DNA of 64,000 bases from Chitinophaga sp. H8. Lineage in GTDB: Bacteria > Bacteroidota > Bacteroidia > Chitinophagales > Chitinophagaceae. The stretch's first letter is position 1. Each line of letters begins with the position of its first letter. The position numbers and the translations under genes are program-made. The notes under the pieces were generated by a model, which had not been told where the DNA came from, ran no database searches, and worked only from the letters and a program-made list of their open reading frames with translations. Below are positions 14,950 to 24,625 of this stretch, piece after piece. The DNA is taken from assembly GCF_040567655.1 (NCBI RefSeq), contig NZ_JBEXAC010000001.1, positions 1,364,001 to 1,428,000 of the forward strand, given 5' to 3'.

Positions 14950-17189
14950 AGGCTGCTATAGCTGCTTTGTTACTGCTATTGTTGTCTTTATCCTTATCTG
15001 CGCAAACCCTGAAAGGCAAGCTGTTTGGGATGCAGGGTGGTGTAAGGGAAATATTACCGGGTGGTATGCTGCGTTGGATAGGTACAGGAGTGGTGGCAGT
15101 GGTCAACGAAAATGGTGTGTTTGAACTGCCGGTGCAAGACGTTACAGACCGCCGTTTGGTAGCCAGCCATCCTGGATTTGTAACAGATACAATAATGGTG
15201 GAGGAGAAGACATACCTCAGCATTGTATTAAGTAAAGCTGCAACAGAACTTGCAGGGATCACGGTTACTGACAGGGCGGGGGCATATATTTCGAGCCTTG
15301 GGGTGGCCAAAACGGAGGTCATTAATCAAAAGGAGTTGTCTAAGGCCGCTTGTTGCGATCTGGCAGGGTGTTTTGGCACACAGGCATCTGTACAGCCACA
15401 AACTACCAATGTGGTGACCAATGCGCAGGAGTTGCGGATACTAGGATTATCCGGTGTGTACAACCAGGTACTGTTTGACGGATTGCCCATGATACAGGGG
15501 TTGAGTTATACCTATGGGATCAGTACATATCCTGGTTCGATGGTAGAGAATATTTATGTATCGAAAGGGACTACGTCTGTATTACAGGGCTATGAAAGTA
15601 TCAGCGGACAAATTAACGTGGAAAGCCGCCACCCGGAAAAATCAGAGCGCCTGTACCTGAATGCTTATATCAACAGCTTTGGCGAAAAGCATTTTAACGC
15701 TAACGTAGCCACGCCTGTTGGAAAAAAGAAGAAATGGCATTCACTGCTGGCATTACACACTGTACAACCTGCCGGAAAAACAGATGGCAATAAAGATGGG
15801 TTCCTGGACCTACCTTTATTGACCCGTTATATGGCTTACAACAAATGGAAGTACGGTAATGATAAGGAAACAGGCTTCAGTACCCAGATAGGGCTTCGTA
15901 TTACAGCAGAAAAACGGATTGGCGGACAAATGGACTATGATGCTGCCGGACATAAGGGTAGTAACAAGGTGTATGGGCAACAGGTAGGGTATACCCAACC
16001 GGAAGCATATATTAAATCTGCATACCGGTGGTCGGACGAACATGCATTGGTACTGGCTGTTTCGGGGTACTATCATGACCAGCAATCCTGGTTTGGCACC
16101 ACCAGCTATGCTGCTGTACAGCAGAGCGCTTACCTGAATCTGCAACATGAATGGTACTGGAATCAAAAACACCTGTTAAAATACGGCGTAAGTTACCGTT
16201 ACCAGGAGCTGGAGGAAGATATCCGCTTTATAAACTCATCATTACCGCGGAGCTATGCCGGTAAGTATCAGACGAGTCTGCGGGTGCCCGGTGTATTTGC
16301 AGAGAATACCTTTCATTGGCTGGATGATAAAGTAACGCTGATAACAGGTGCAAGAATAGATCATCATCAGCAATGGGGCTGGTACTTTACTCCTCGTACG
16401 ATGGTTAAATATGCTGTCAATGGTAATCATACATTCCGAGCCTCAGCCGGTACGGGGTGGCGACAGGTTAGCCTGTTCAGCGAACAGGCTAACCTGCTGG
16501 TGAGTTCAAGGGATATTATTTTTTTGGAGCCGCTGAAACCAGAAGCTGCATTTAACTGGGGGGTAAGCCATACCTATCACTTTGTTACCGGTCAAACCAC
16601 CGGTACCCTGAGTGGCGATTTTTATAGTACACATTTTAGTAACCAGTTTTTCCCGGACTATGATTCGGATCCAACAAAGGCTATCATCCGGAATTTTGAA
16701 GGCTCTTCCCGCTCCAATGGATTACAACTGGAAGCGTCCTTTGTATTCTTTAAGCAGCTGGAGGTACGTTCGGCCTATAACTATCTGGATGTATACCGCA
16801 GGGAAAACGGTGAAAAGGTAAGCCTGCCGTTTAATCCCCGCAACCGGGTAATGGCGGCATTATCTTACCGTACTAAAAACAACCGTTGGCAGGGTGATAT
16901 CAATGCGCACTGGTTTGATAAAATGCGCTTGCCTGATACCAGGAGTAATCCGGTAGCGTATCAGCGCCCATTGTATTCTACCCCTTATGCCACGGTAAAT
17001 ATACAAGGTACCTTCCGTTTGAAAACACTGGACATTTATGCAGGTTGTGAAAACCTGGCTGATTACAGGCAACCTAATCCTATCATTAGCGCCAATAATC
17101 CTTTTGGACCATACTTTGATTTGTCTTCTGTATGGGGACCCACAAGAGGAAGGGAGCTGTATCTGGGAGTCAGGTATAGTATCAAATAA
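14946..17189 (+). CDS. TonB-dependent receptor, copper-associated type
   Basis: 747 residues with a signal peptide (MKAAIAALLLLLLSLSLSAQ). A carboxypeptidase-regulatory-like domain (about 20-100) comes first, then the plug (about 110-225) with AACCDLAGCFGTQASVQ and LRILGLSGVYNQVLFDGLP, and the barrel ending in the outer-membrane signature RELYLGVRYSIK. The CC pair in the plug is typical of receptors next to HMA and DUF6660 genes and of copper cassettes. It imports a metal or metal-chelate across the outer membrane with TonB energy. The substrate is inferred from context. A strong terminator follows. Confidence 0.9.
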   Translation: MKAAIAALLLLLLSLSLSAQTLKGKLFGMQGGVREILPGGMLRWIGTGVVAVVNENGVFELPVQDVTDRRLVASHPGFVTDTIMVEEKTYLSIVLSKAATELAGITVTDRAGAYISSLGVAKTEVINQKELSKAACCDLAGCFGTQASVQPQTTNVVTNAQELRILGLSGVYNQVLFDGLPMIQGLSYTYGISTYPGSMVENIYVSKGTTSVLQGYESISGQINVESRHPEKSERLYLNAYINSFGEKHFNANVATPVGKKKKWHSLLALHTVQPAGKTDGNKDGFLDLPLLTRYMAYNKWKYGNDKETGFSTQIGLRITAEKRIGGQMDYDAAGHKGSNKVYGQQVGYTQPEAYIKSAYRWSDEHALVLAVSGYYHDQQSWFGTTSYAAVQQSAYLNLQHEWYWNQKHLLKYGVSYRYQELEEDIRFINSSLPRSYAGKYQTSLRVPGVFAENTFHWLDDKVTLITGARIDHHQQWGWYFTPRTMVKYAVNGNHTFRASAGTGWRQVSLFSEQANLLVSSRDIIFLEPLKPEAAFNWGVSHTYHFVTGQTTGTLSGDFYSTHFSNQFFPDYDSDPTKAIIRNFEGSSRSNGLQLEASFVFFKQLEVRSAYNYLDVYRRENGEKVSLPFNPRNRVMAALSYRTKNNRWQGDINAHWFDKMRLPDTRSNPVAYQRPLYSTPYATVNIQGTFRLKTLDIYAGCENLADYRQPNPIISANNPFGPYFDLSSVWGPTRGRELYLGVRYSIK

Positions 17190-17196
17190 ACACAGG

Positions 17197-17224
17197 CCGT
17201 CCGGAAAACTTTCCGGACGGTCTT
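17197..17224. terminator. Strong GC-rich terminator after TonB receptor
   Basis: CCGTCCGGAAA (17197-17207) and TTTCCGGACGG (17210-17220) are exact inverted repeats, followed by TCTT. It lies 7 bases after the receptor stop and before the convergent gene at 17269. Confidence 0.75.
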
Positions 17225-17268
17225 GATAAAAAGCCAGCTTATCTCATTTGCATAAGCACTATAATGGC

Positions 17269-17727
17269 TTATTTAAGACGAAGCAGCGCCAGTGTTTCAC
17301 CTTTGGGAAGCTCCCGTGCGGTATAGGAAATACTTAGCTCATGCTGTGCATGATCCTGCTGTAACTGTAACAGTTCTTTTACAGATATGGTCATACTCAG
17401 ATCAGCACCGGTGGCATCTGCAAAACCCCACTTCTTTAAGATGTTTCCCTTTTCATCCTTTAATACAATGCTCCTGTTTGTACCTGCGCCTTCCAGGGTG
17501 CAATGTTTGTACCTGATGCGCAGTTGATCTTTGTCTTTGGCATGGTCCAGTTGCAGTACTCTTAAATTTAAAGGTTGGTTCACCGATTGTTTCAGGATAA
17601 GTTTGTTGTTGAGATAGATCTCATAACTATCCAATCCTAACTTTGCCGTAAAACTAAATGCAGTAAAGCATAGTGCAATAAGCGCAAATAGCTTGATAAA
17701 AACCTGGTTAATTGTGATAGGCTTCAT
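17269..17727 (-). CDS. Secreted/anchored hypothetical protein
   Basis: 152 residues. The N-terminal hydrophobic segment (VFIKLFALIALCFTAFSFTA) is a signal peptide or anchor. The mature part starts LGLDSYEIYLNNKLILKQSV and looks like a single beta-sandwich-type domain with LRIRYKHC and ELSISYTARELPKGETLALLRLK. No catalytic motif. I recognise the LDSYEIYLNNK pattern only as a recurring unnamed Bacteroidota protein. It is transcribed alone, converging on the copper cassette. Confidence 0.7.
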   Translation of the reverse strand: MKPITINQVFIKLFALIALCFTAFSFTAKLGLDSYEIYLNNKLILKQSVNQPLNLRVLQLDHAKDKDQLRIRYKHCTLEGAGTNRSIVLKDEKGNILKKWGFADATGADLSMTISVKELLQLQQDHAQHELSISYTARELPKGETLALLRLK

Positions 17728-17914
17728 AATATAAGGTTTTAGATGAAAAATAGCTGATGTTCTCCTAAAACAATATTAACAGAAAGCGTAATGAAGCCAA
17801 AAAATAGTAGAGCAGTGTTCAAGTTAATAGATGAATGGCGGGAATGAGGGAAATTGTTTACTTTCAATGATCAAATAGTTCGGGTTTTGCAATATTTTAA
17901 TATAAGATAGCACC

Positions 17915-18508
17915 ATGATCTTCAGTAAAATGGTTTTCAGGATAATATGTTGTTGCTTGCTGGCCTTTTCTTCAGTAGCATTCGGACAGGCAGATAAATA
18001 TGGCGTTACGGATGTTACGTTCGGTATGCTGGCATGGATTAAACATTTGAATAATGATGCAGACAAATATTTTGTGAAGGAAAAAGGGGAAGCATTAAAT
18101 CAGCATCTAACGGATTTAAAGCGTAACCTGACCGGTTATATGAAAGCAAGAAAGGTGTTGTCCGACAGTTTGTTCCGGAACAATATCACTCCCGGCAAGA
18201 AAGATGAGCGTAACCTGGAGGACCTTAAAGCCAGAATGGGTACTATCATGGGAGATATGCGCGGGGTAACGGACTTTGTAAATGATGAGCTACGGGCAGA
18301 AGGGGATAAGCTGAATGATGATATTTATAACATTTTATATGGGGAACAGCCCCGGTTTTTATCTAATCTGGAAGCATTTTTAGCGGGGGTAGATGTCACT
18401 AAAAGAGATATGACAGTAGAGGGGAGCAAAAGTTACAGCCGGTTGGAAGAGTGTGTGAACCTGATTGCTGTATTGCAGGATAAGCTTGACAGGAAAATGA
18501 AAAAATAA
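17915..18508 (+). CDS. Secreted helical hypothetical protein
   Basis: 197 residues with a signal peptide (MIFSKMVFRIICCCLLAFSSVAFGQ); a second ATG at 17930 is an alternative start. The mature protein is charged and largely helical, with likely coiled-coil stretches (LNQHLTDLKRNLTGYMKARK, ERNLEDLKARMGTIMGDMRG). No family is recognised. It is 5 bp upstream of a TlpA-like gene, so the two are probably made together and act in the periplasm. Confidence 0.7.
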   Translation: MIFSKMVFRIICCCLLAFSSVAFGQADKYGVTDVTFGMLAWIKHLNNDADKYFVKEKGEALNQHLTDLKRNLTGYMKARKVLSDSLFRNNITPGKKDERNLEDLKARMGTIMGDMRGVTDFVNDELRAEGDKLNDDIYNILYGEQPRFLSNLEAFLAGVDVTKRDMTVEGSKSYSRLEECVNLIAVLQDKLDRKMKK

Positions 18509-18513
18509 TTGGT

Positions 18514-19653
18514 ATGCGTAGATTCATATTACCGTTGCTCTGTTTGTTGCCCTTTTATGTGATGTCGCAAGACCGCTATACTTTGGAGGGGAAGGTAGCA
18601 GGGTTGAAGGATGGAGATCAGGTTTACCTTGTTTACCAGGTAGAAGACCAGCGAATAGCAGACTCCACAAAAGTAGCAGGTGGTCATTTTGATTTTAGTG
18701 GTACGTTAGCTTATCCGGTGAATGCCGCTTTGTATCTTCATAAAAACCCTTATGTGCAGCAGTTGGCAGCTGGGGAAAATATGGATTTTTTCAGGCTGTA
18801 CCTGGAGCCAGGTCATATTGTAGTAGAAGCTCCGGATTCTCTGAAGAATATTGTTATCAAAAATTCACCTATTAATGCGGAGCATGCGGTGCTCAAATCC
18901 ATGCTTAAACCGAACGATGATAAATTTGCTGCATTAAACAAAGCATATGAAGCCCTGCCGGAAGTACAAAAAAAGGATAAGAAGATATTTGATGGCATGT
19001 TAGAGCAGGAAAAGCAGCTACTGCATGAATCGTACCTGATTCACCTGGCGTTTGCCAAAAAGTATCCAACCTCTTATCTCAGTGTGATCAGTCTGGCACA
19101 TATTGCAGCGCAGCCAGGTATGGCCGCAGAGGCAGGGAAAGCTTATCAGCGGCTTTCAGCCCGTCTTAAAAAGACCCCATTGGGCCAAAGTATTCCGGTT
19201 TTACTCCAGGCAGAAGCAGCTACACAAATAGGTAAGAGCGCACCTGATTTTGCCCAGCGTTCTGCTGAAGGAAAGATGGTCCGGCTTTCCGACTTCAAGG
19301 GGAAGTATGTATTACTTGATTTCTGGGCCAGCTGGTGCGGTCCCTGCCGCAAGGAAAACCCTAATGTGGTAAAGGCTCATAATAGCTATAAAGAGAAAGG
19401 ATTTACCGTATTGGGCGTATCCCTGGATATGCCTGGCCAGAAAAACGCCTGGCTGAAAGCGATTGAGCAAGACAGCCTGAACTGGACACAGGTGTCGGAC
19501 CTCAAAGGTTGGGAGAATGCGGTAGCCAAGCTGTATGGCATACGTAGTGTCCCTACAAATTTCCTGATTGACCCCACCGGTAAGATCATTGCCCGCAATC
19601 TCCGGGAAGCGCAGCTGCACGAGCAGCTGGCGGAGATCTTTAAAGAAAAATAG
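18514..19653 (+). CDS. TlpA/ResA-like thioredoxin with N-terminal DUF4369 domain
   Basis: 379 residues with a signal peptide (MRRFILPLLCLLPFYVMSQ). An N-terminal DUF4369-type beta domain (about 22-120: YTLEGKVAGLKDGDQVYLVY, DSTKVAGGHFDFSGTL) is followed by a helical linker and a C-terminal thioredoxin fold (about 240-379) with WCGPC in LLDFWASWCGPCRKENP and the cis-Pro loop SVPTNFLID. Such proteins reduce disulfides, or cytochrome c haem-site Cys pairs, in the periplasm. It is probably co-transcribed with the preceding helical protein. The specific partner is unknown. Confidence 0.9.
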   Translation: MRRFILPLLCLLPFYVMSQDRYTLEGKVAGLKDGDQVYLVYQVEDQRIADSTKVAGGHFDFSGTLAYPVNAALYLHKNPYVQQLAAGENMDFFRLYLEPGHIVVEAPDSLKNIVIKNSPINAEHAVLKSMLKPNDDKFAALNKAYEALPEVQKKDKKIFDGMLEQEKQLLHESYLIHLAFAKKYPTSYLSVISLAHIAAQPGMAAEAGKAYQRLSARLKKTPLGQSIPVLLQAEAATQIGKSAPDFAQRSAEGKMVRLSDFKGKYVLLDFWASWCGPCRKENPNVVKAHNSYKEKGFTVLGVSLDMPGQKNAWLKAIEQDSLNWTQVSDLKGWENAVAKLYGIRSVPTNFLIDPTGKIIARNLREAQLHEQLAEIFKEK

Positions 19654-19833
19654 CCCCGGTTACCGGTACCTGCCTGCAGGGATAAAAAATAAGAAAAATG
19701 CCCATGTTCCGGACAATGGGTAGAAGGTATCGGTATATCTTTAAAAGATAATTTGAAGAATTACCTTATATTACAATTAATAACTTCCATCAGTGTCTTT
19801 ACTACCTCAATGCTTAACCTGATGTAATGCGCT

Positions 19834-21924
19834 ATGTATAAAGTGGCTTTTTGCATGTATCCTATCCGATGGGGGACCCCGTACATATTGGCTCTTTTGT
19901 GTTCATGTATCCTGCTGGTAAGTGCCTGTAACGTATCACATCAACAGGTACCTGATCACTCCGCCCATTTTGAGCCTTTACTTAATGGCCTCGAAATATA
20001 TACTTCTGATCAGTATGGGGAGGCTTTCCGGCTACTGGATTCCATATACGCTGCTTTTCCTAATCCCAGCCCACTGGACTTATCAAAGAAATACTACTTT
20101 AAGCTGGACCATTATTGGCTGGCCCTGAAGGAGCCTAAAATGGGCAATGTGTATATTGACAGTATCCTACATGTACTTGCTGATTTCAGAGATGATCCTG
20201 CTTGCGCTAAAATGTATGGCCTGGCATTATTATGCCGGGGGGATATATTCCGGGATGAGCTGAAATTCAGCGAAGCTATTGCCCAGTATTTTGAGGGAAG
20301 GAAATATATACAGCAATCTGAGGATACCTGTATGTTCTATGAATTTGATGGGCGGATTGCCATGGTGTACTATCGTCAGAAGAAATTTACCAATGCACTT
20401 CCTTATTTCCAGGAAGCTTTTGAAAGTCTGTATGCCTGTACCAAAGACACCTTTTACCGCTTTCATTATCAGCAGGGGCTGCTGGACAATATGGGGCTAT
20501 GCTACCGGGAGCTTAACCGTCATGACAGTGCATTGTTTTATTATGATAGTGCCCTGCATTATATTCAGCAGTTTGAGCCGGTTTTTAAAGGTATGCCCGA
20601 GCGGGAAAGGAATATACAGGTGTCTAAAGCGGTCATTTATGGTAATATGGGGGAGGCGTACTGGAAAACAGGAGATACTGCCCGGGCGGAAAGATTATAT
20701 AAAGCGAGTATTGCAATTAATCTTCAAAAAGGAAATGAGGTGTGGGATGGGCAGGGTACTATCATCAGATTGGTAAGTATGTTGCTGAGCCAAAAAAGAT
20801 ATGATAAAGTGCCTGCATGGCTGGACCAACTAAAAAGTTCAATTGATTCACTCCCCAATGCGGGCAATATGCTTGGTTGGCTGCGCCTGCAATCTCAGTA
20901 CCACGAGGAACAGCAGCAACCTTTATTGGCATTAAATTACCTGCGCAGTTACTTCCGGATGAAAGACTCGCTGGACAATGCCAATAACCCGCTAAGCAGT
21001 ATCAATACGCAACAGCAATTTGATTTTTTAGCCAATGACTATGAATTAAAACTATTGAAGAAAGAGAATGAGGTGAAAAATGCTTATCTCATTGTATCCG
21101 GGTTATTCCTGGTAATGGCCATAGGTATAATGCTGCAGGTGTGGTATAATGCAAAAGCAAAGAGCGCGCATGCAGCAAAGCTGCAGTTAATGAATGGTAC
21201 GATTTCCAAACAAAATGAAATACTTGAAGAGAGCCTTAGTTCCCTGGAACAAAGTCATCAGAACAACACCAAGATGATGAAAATAGTGGCCCATGATTTA
21301 CGCAATCCTATAGGTGCTATTATTCCCCTGTCGGATTTCCTGCGCGATTCGGGTGAAATTAGTGAACATGAAAACCTGGGGTTCCTGACACTTATTAGGG
21401 AATCGGCATCTCATTCGCTGCAGCTCATTCAGGAGATGATGCAGCTGGATATATCCAGTGATATCTGTAGGGAACAGGGCGCATTGCATACGGTGATGCA
21501 ATATTGTATATCGCTACTAGAGCAGCAGGCCGGGGAGAAGGAACAGCGGATCATTGCTAATCTGCAACCTGTGGTAATGGCTTTCGACAGGGAAAAGATG
21601 TGGCGGGTATTCAGTAATCTGATTACGAATGCCATTAAATTCAGCCCTTTGGGCGGCGTTATCCGGGTATCGATGGAAAGTAATGGCCTGTTGGTGTGGA
21701 TCGTAGTCCAGGACAATGGTATTGGTATACCGGAGGCATTACAGGAAAAGCTGTTCACGCTTTCAGAAACGGCCAGGCGGACCGGCACTTCGGGAGAACA
21801 ATCCTTCGGGCTGGGATTATTTATCTGTAAACAGATTGTGGAGGCTCATAGTGGTCGGATTTGGGCAGAAAGTAAGGAGGGAGAAGGTACTACTTTCCGG
21901 ATAGAGATGCCTGTTTTTGCCTGA
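19834..21924 (+). CDS. TPR-containing sensor histidine kinase
   Basis: 696 residues. The N-terminal hydrophobic segment ends in LLVSAC (possible lipobox, or first TM), then a periplasmic array of about six TPR-like helical repeats (about 60-390; for example VIYGNMGEAYWKTGDTARAERLYKASI), a TM helix (AYLIVSGLFLVMAIGIML, about 412-430), a coiled coil, HisKA (IVAHDLRNPIG, phospho-His near 488) and HATPase_c with NLITNAIKFS (N box), DNGIGIP (G1) and FGLGLFICKQIV (G2). This is a standard Bacteroidota type of stress or nutrient sensor. No response regulator is adjacent, so it is an orphan kinase. Confidence 0.9.
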   Translation: MYKVAFCMYPIRWGTPYILALLCSCILLVSACNVSHQQVPDHSAHFEPLLNGLEIYTSDQYGEAFRLLDSIYAAFPNPSPLDLSKKYYFKLDHYWLALKEPKMGNVYIDSILHVLADFRDDPACAKMYGLALLCRGDIFRDELKFSEAIAQYFEGRKYIQQSEDTCMFYEFDGRIAMVYYRQKKFTNALPYFQEAFESLYACTKDTFYRFHYQQGLLDNMGLCYRELNRHDSALFYYDSALHYIQQFEPVFKGMPERERNIQVSKAVIYGNMGEAYWKTGDTARAERLYKASIAINLQKGNEVWDGQGTIIRLVSMLLSQKRYDKVPAWLDQLKSSIDSLPNAGNMLGWLRLQSQYHEEQQQPLLALNYLRSYFRMKDSLDNANNPLSSINTQQQFDFLANDYELKLLKKENEVKNAYLIVSGLFLVMAIGIMLQVWYNAKAKSAHAAKLQLMNGTISKQNEILEESLSSLEQSHQNNTKMMKIVAHDLRNPIGAIIPLSDFLRDSGEISEHENLGFLTLIRESASHSLQLIQEMMQLDISSDICREQGALHTVMQYCISLLEQQAGEKEQRIIANLQPVVMAFDREKMWRVFSNLITNAIKFSPLGGVIRVSMESNGLLVWIVVQDNGIGIPEALQEKLFTLSETARRTGTSGEQSFGLGLFICKQIVEAHSGRIWAESKEGEGTTFRIEMPVFA

Positions 21925-22222
21925 GAACAGCTGTTAGCCTTTAGCTGTTAGCTTTTAGCCTAATGCAGCGAATGATTCCAGGTAGGCTCATCCATACTTG
22001 TAGAACGCTTTAAAACAGCCTTTAGCTATTGGCTATTAGCTTTTAGCCTAATGCAGCGAATGATTCCAGGTAGGCTCATCCATACTTATTGAACGCTTTT
22101 ACTATAGCTTTACTATGCTTCAACCATGCTCTAGCTATGCCTAAAGGGGGAAGATGTGACATAAATAGTCCTTCATTTGGCCATGTTCCGGATACCCATT
22201 AAATTACCGTAAAAGTTAAGAG
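21925..22222. other. Gene-free stretch with tandem repeats
   Basis: 298 bases between the kinase and the 164-aa gene. It holds the 52-bp direct repeats and TTAGC/TAGCT-rich degenerate words. I see no ORF, tRNA or clear promoter. Confidence 0.7.
21948..22087. repeat. Two direct copies of a 52-bp sequence, 88-bp period
   Basis: 21948-21999 and 22036-22087 are identical over 52 bases. They start TTAGCTTTTAGCC and end GGCTCATCCATACTT, and are followed by related bases (GAACGCTTT). Shorter TTAGC-type heptamers precede each copy (21933-21959, 22020-22044). Confidence 0.9.
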
Positions 22223-22717
22223 ATGGCAAAGCAGGCTGGCGTGATCTTACTTACCGGTACCATCGGCAACATTACATTTTATGAAATGGATGGGCAGTAC
22301 TATGCACGTATGAAGAGCAGCCTACGCGGAAACCGTGTAAAAACGGATCCAGCCTTTGCACTTACTATGGTATATGCGGAGCGGCTGGCCTTATCTTCCC
22401 GCACTGCTGCCCAACTATACCGCAGCCTGCCAGCTGACCAACGGCAGGTGACCTTGTACAGAAAAATGACCAGTACGGCTATGCAACTGCTAAAAGCCGG
22501 GATACCAGCAGCGATGCTGGCGGATGCGCTTGCAGCAGTTTTTCAACCAGTTACCACCCCAAAAGAAAAGGGGAATCGTGTAATACTACAACAGGCACGG
22601 GTTTGTGTATCCGAAACGGGGTGTTTGGAGTGGGGTATTGTTGTTGCGGAGATAAGCGCTTCTTTAAAAAAGGAGAGCTGGATATTAAAAGGAGGAGAGA
22701 GGATGTTTGTTACCTAG
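22223..22717 (+). CDS. Hypothetical protein of a recurring Bacteroidota type
   Basis: 164 residues, cytoplasmic. The N-terminus (GTIGNITFYEMDGQYYARMKSSLRGNRVKTDPAF) is of a kind I remember from multicopy unnamed Bacteroidota proteins with a GTIGN-TFY start; the rest is helical. No catalytic motif. It stands alone just after the 52-bp repeats and before a strong terminator, a setting that could reflect an accessory or mobile origin. Confidence 0.6.
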   Translation: MAKQAGVILLTGTIGNITFYEMDGQYYARMKSSLRGNRVKTDPAFALTMVYAERLALSSRTAAQLYRSLPADQRQVTLYRKMTSTAMQLLKAGIPAAMLADALAAVFQPVTTPKEKGNRVILQQARVCVSETGCLEWGIVVAEISASLKKESWILKGGERMFVT

Positions 22718-22777
22718 CTGGAAGGTATGTTCTTTATCAAACAATAGCATTAAATCTTATACTACATTCCTTTAATG

Positions 22778-22807
22778 AGCAAAGGCGCGATATACCGCGC
22801 CTTTGCT
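22778..22807. terminator. Strong bidirectional terminator
   Basis: AGCAAAGGCGCG (22778-22789) and CGCGCCTTTGCT (22796-22807) form a perfect 12-bp stem with a 6-base loop. It lies between the convergent 164-aa gene and the SusD-like gene. Confidence 0.8.
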
Positions 22808-22854
22808 TATTTGTAACCACAAGCCATAGGGATGTCCATAGCTTTGCGCTGCTA

Positions 22855-24615
22855 TTACCAGGGTTTTCCTGTACCCTGAATCAGCCACATTTTAGACCAT
22901 TGGTCATTGGTGGTGGGGGCAAGGTTGGCGATAGCGGCATTGGCATTTTGTCCGTTATAGTTGAGTTCGTTATCCCCATACATAAATCTTACAGGTATTT
23001 TTTCTCCCTGCGGACCATTCATGAGGTTTTTACCAATGTTGGGGAAGCCGGTTCTTCTCCAGTCAAACCAGCCATCTGTAGTAACAAATGCAGCGGCCCA
23101 TTTCTGGGTGAGAATAGCTTCTGTTTTATTGGTAGCAGTATTATACTCAGCCGTCATGCTATTAACAAAGGCGGACTTATCAAATGCAACGATCTTGTGT
23201 GTTTGTGTGTTATACACTTTTACATCTCCGTTGTTGATACCATACTGTTCTAAAGAAGCAGTAATACCACCAATGTAATAGTCAAGTGCAGCACCAGGTA
23301 TCCAGCCTTTCACTGCAGCCTCAGCTAAAGTGAACTGCACTTCTGCGGCTGAAATGAAGATGCTTTTTACCAGTGCATTACGATCCTGGCGATACATAGG
23401 AGCCAGATACGAAACGAATGGGTTGGCAGCACCACTTTTATAGATCGCACTATTGAGGGCAGCTGCTTCATTCAGGTATTCCGCTTTGTTGTTGTTATAA
23501 CCATCGGGGTTACTTAACCCGATTTTAAGACCAACATACAGGGACGTGTCGATGTCCGGGCTGTACGTTTTTATATAACGTTTTACCACACCATTTTCGT
23601 CTTTCATGATCACCATATCCTTACCCTTGTCTCTTACCAGTGTTTGTACGTCGGTAGGAGCGAACCATACCGTCAGGCGGGGATCATTATGCGCTTTTAA
23701 GAAATTGATGATGGTAGCAGCCGGTTTCTTCCTGTAAAATTCAGAGGTAGTAGGCGTGGTCAAAGGACCTAACGGCCATGAATCCACATTATTATTCCCC
23801 GGGAAGCTGGCTGCCGCATTTTCAGCACTGCTGTTGATGATCGGATACTTTGTCTGATCATCAACGATCTTTTTAAACTCAGCAGCTACATCTACACCCT
23901 GGGCTTTCATCTCAGTAGCCTTTTCAGACAGCCTCATCAGAAAACGCAGGCGCAGGGAGTTGGCAAACTTTCTCCACTTCATCGGATCTCCACCAAACAA
24001 TGCATCTGCTTTCATGGTAGTGGAAGTAACCGCAGTTGCTTTTGTCAGCGCTTCATTAGCAGCATCCAGGTCGGAAAGAATACCTTTAAATACATCTATT
24101 TGTTTGTCGTAAACGGGCTGTAATACATTGTCCGCTCCTTTCATCGCCTGAGAATAGGGTACATCTCCCCAGCCAGAGGTGTTGAAACCAAACCAGTAAG
24201 ACTGCATCACCAGCGCTACTCCTCTGATAAAGGAAGAGTCTGCATCGCCTGCTGCCCTGGTTTCCAGGTAAACAGCGTTGGAAAGTGGTTTGAACAGATC
24301 GCGGGTAGACCAGGAGAGCTGGCTCCAGCCAAAGGTGTTGGTTACAGCATACTCCAGGAAGTCGCGTTGCGTATATTGCATCGCTTCCGGTATTACGCAC
24401 ATGGTTACGTTACTGGTGAGTGATGTTTCCGCCACTTTTATCGCCGACTGGGAAATAACGCTGGTCATAATAAAAGCAGGCTTGATCTGCTTATCTGTCA
24501 AAGCATTTGGATTGATATTCGTATCGGTAAATTTATCACCGCAACCCGCTAGTAATAGCGACAACGGCATACCAAACCTGATAACATCCAGAGATAATTT
24601 ATTGATTAATTTCAT
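22855..24615 (-). CDS. SusD/RagB-family outer-membrane lipoprotein
   Basis: 586 residues from ATG 24615, 10 bases after the SusC stop; a start eight codons upstream would overlap susC. Lipoprotein signal MKLINKLSLDVIRFGMPLSL then LLAGC. The body is the SusD-like-2 type: TDTNINPNALTD, the TPR-like helices, ALFGGDPMKWRKFANSLRLRFLMRLS, a typical conserved block, and the C-terminal WFDWRRTGFP. SusD proteins form the substrate-capturing lid on SusC. This is the last gene of a probable five-gene minus-strand operon with two phosphatases, so the ligand may be a phosphorylated compound. Confidence 0.93.
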   Translation of the reverse strand: MKLINKLSLDVIRFGMPLSLLLAGCGDKFTDTNINPNALTDKQIKPAFIMTSVISQSAIKVAETSLTSNVTMCVIPEAMQYTQRDFLEYAVTNTFGWSQLSWSTRDLFKPLSNAVYLETRAAGDADSSFIRGVALVMQSYWFGFNTSGWGDVPYSQAMKGADNVLQPVYDKQIDVFKGILSDLDAANEALTKATAVTSTTMKADALFGGDPMKWRKFANSLRLRFLMRLSEKATEMKAQGVDVAAEFKKIVDDQTKYPIINSSAENAAASFPGNNNVDSWPLGPLTTPTTSEFYRKKPAATIINFLKAHNDPRLTVWFAPTDVQTLVRDKGKDMVIMKDENGVVKRYIKTYSPDIDTSLYVGLKIGLSNPDGYNNNKAEYLNEAAALNSAIYKSGAANPFVSYLAPMYRQDRNALVKSIFISAAEVQFTLAEAAVKGWIPGAALDYYIGGITASLEQYGINNGDVKVYNTQTHKIVAFDKSAFVNSMTAEYNTATNKTEAILTQKWAAAFVTTDGWFDWRRTGFPNIGKNLMNGPQGEKIPVRFMYGDNELNYNGQNANAAIANLAPTTNDQWSKMWLIQGTGKPW

Positions 24616-24625
24616 AAAGACGTAA

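Noticed and set aside
21948..22087. CRISPR array
   Set aside because: Only two repeats, too long and with related flanks, and no cas genes nearby.
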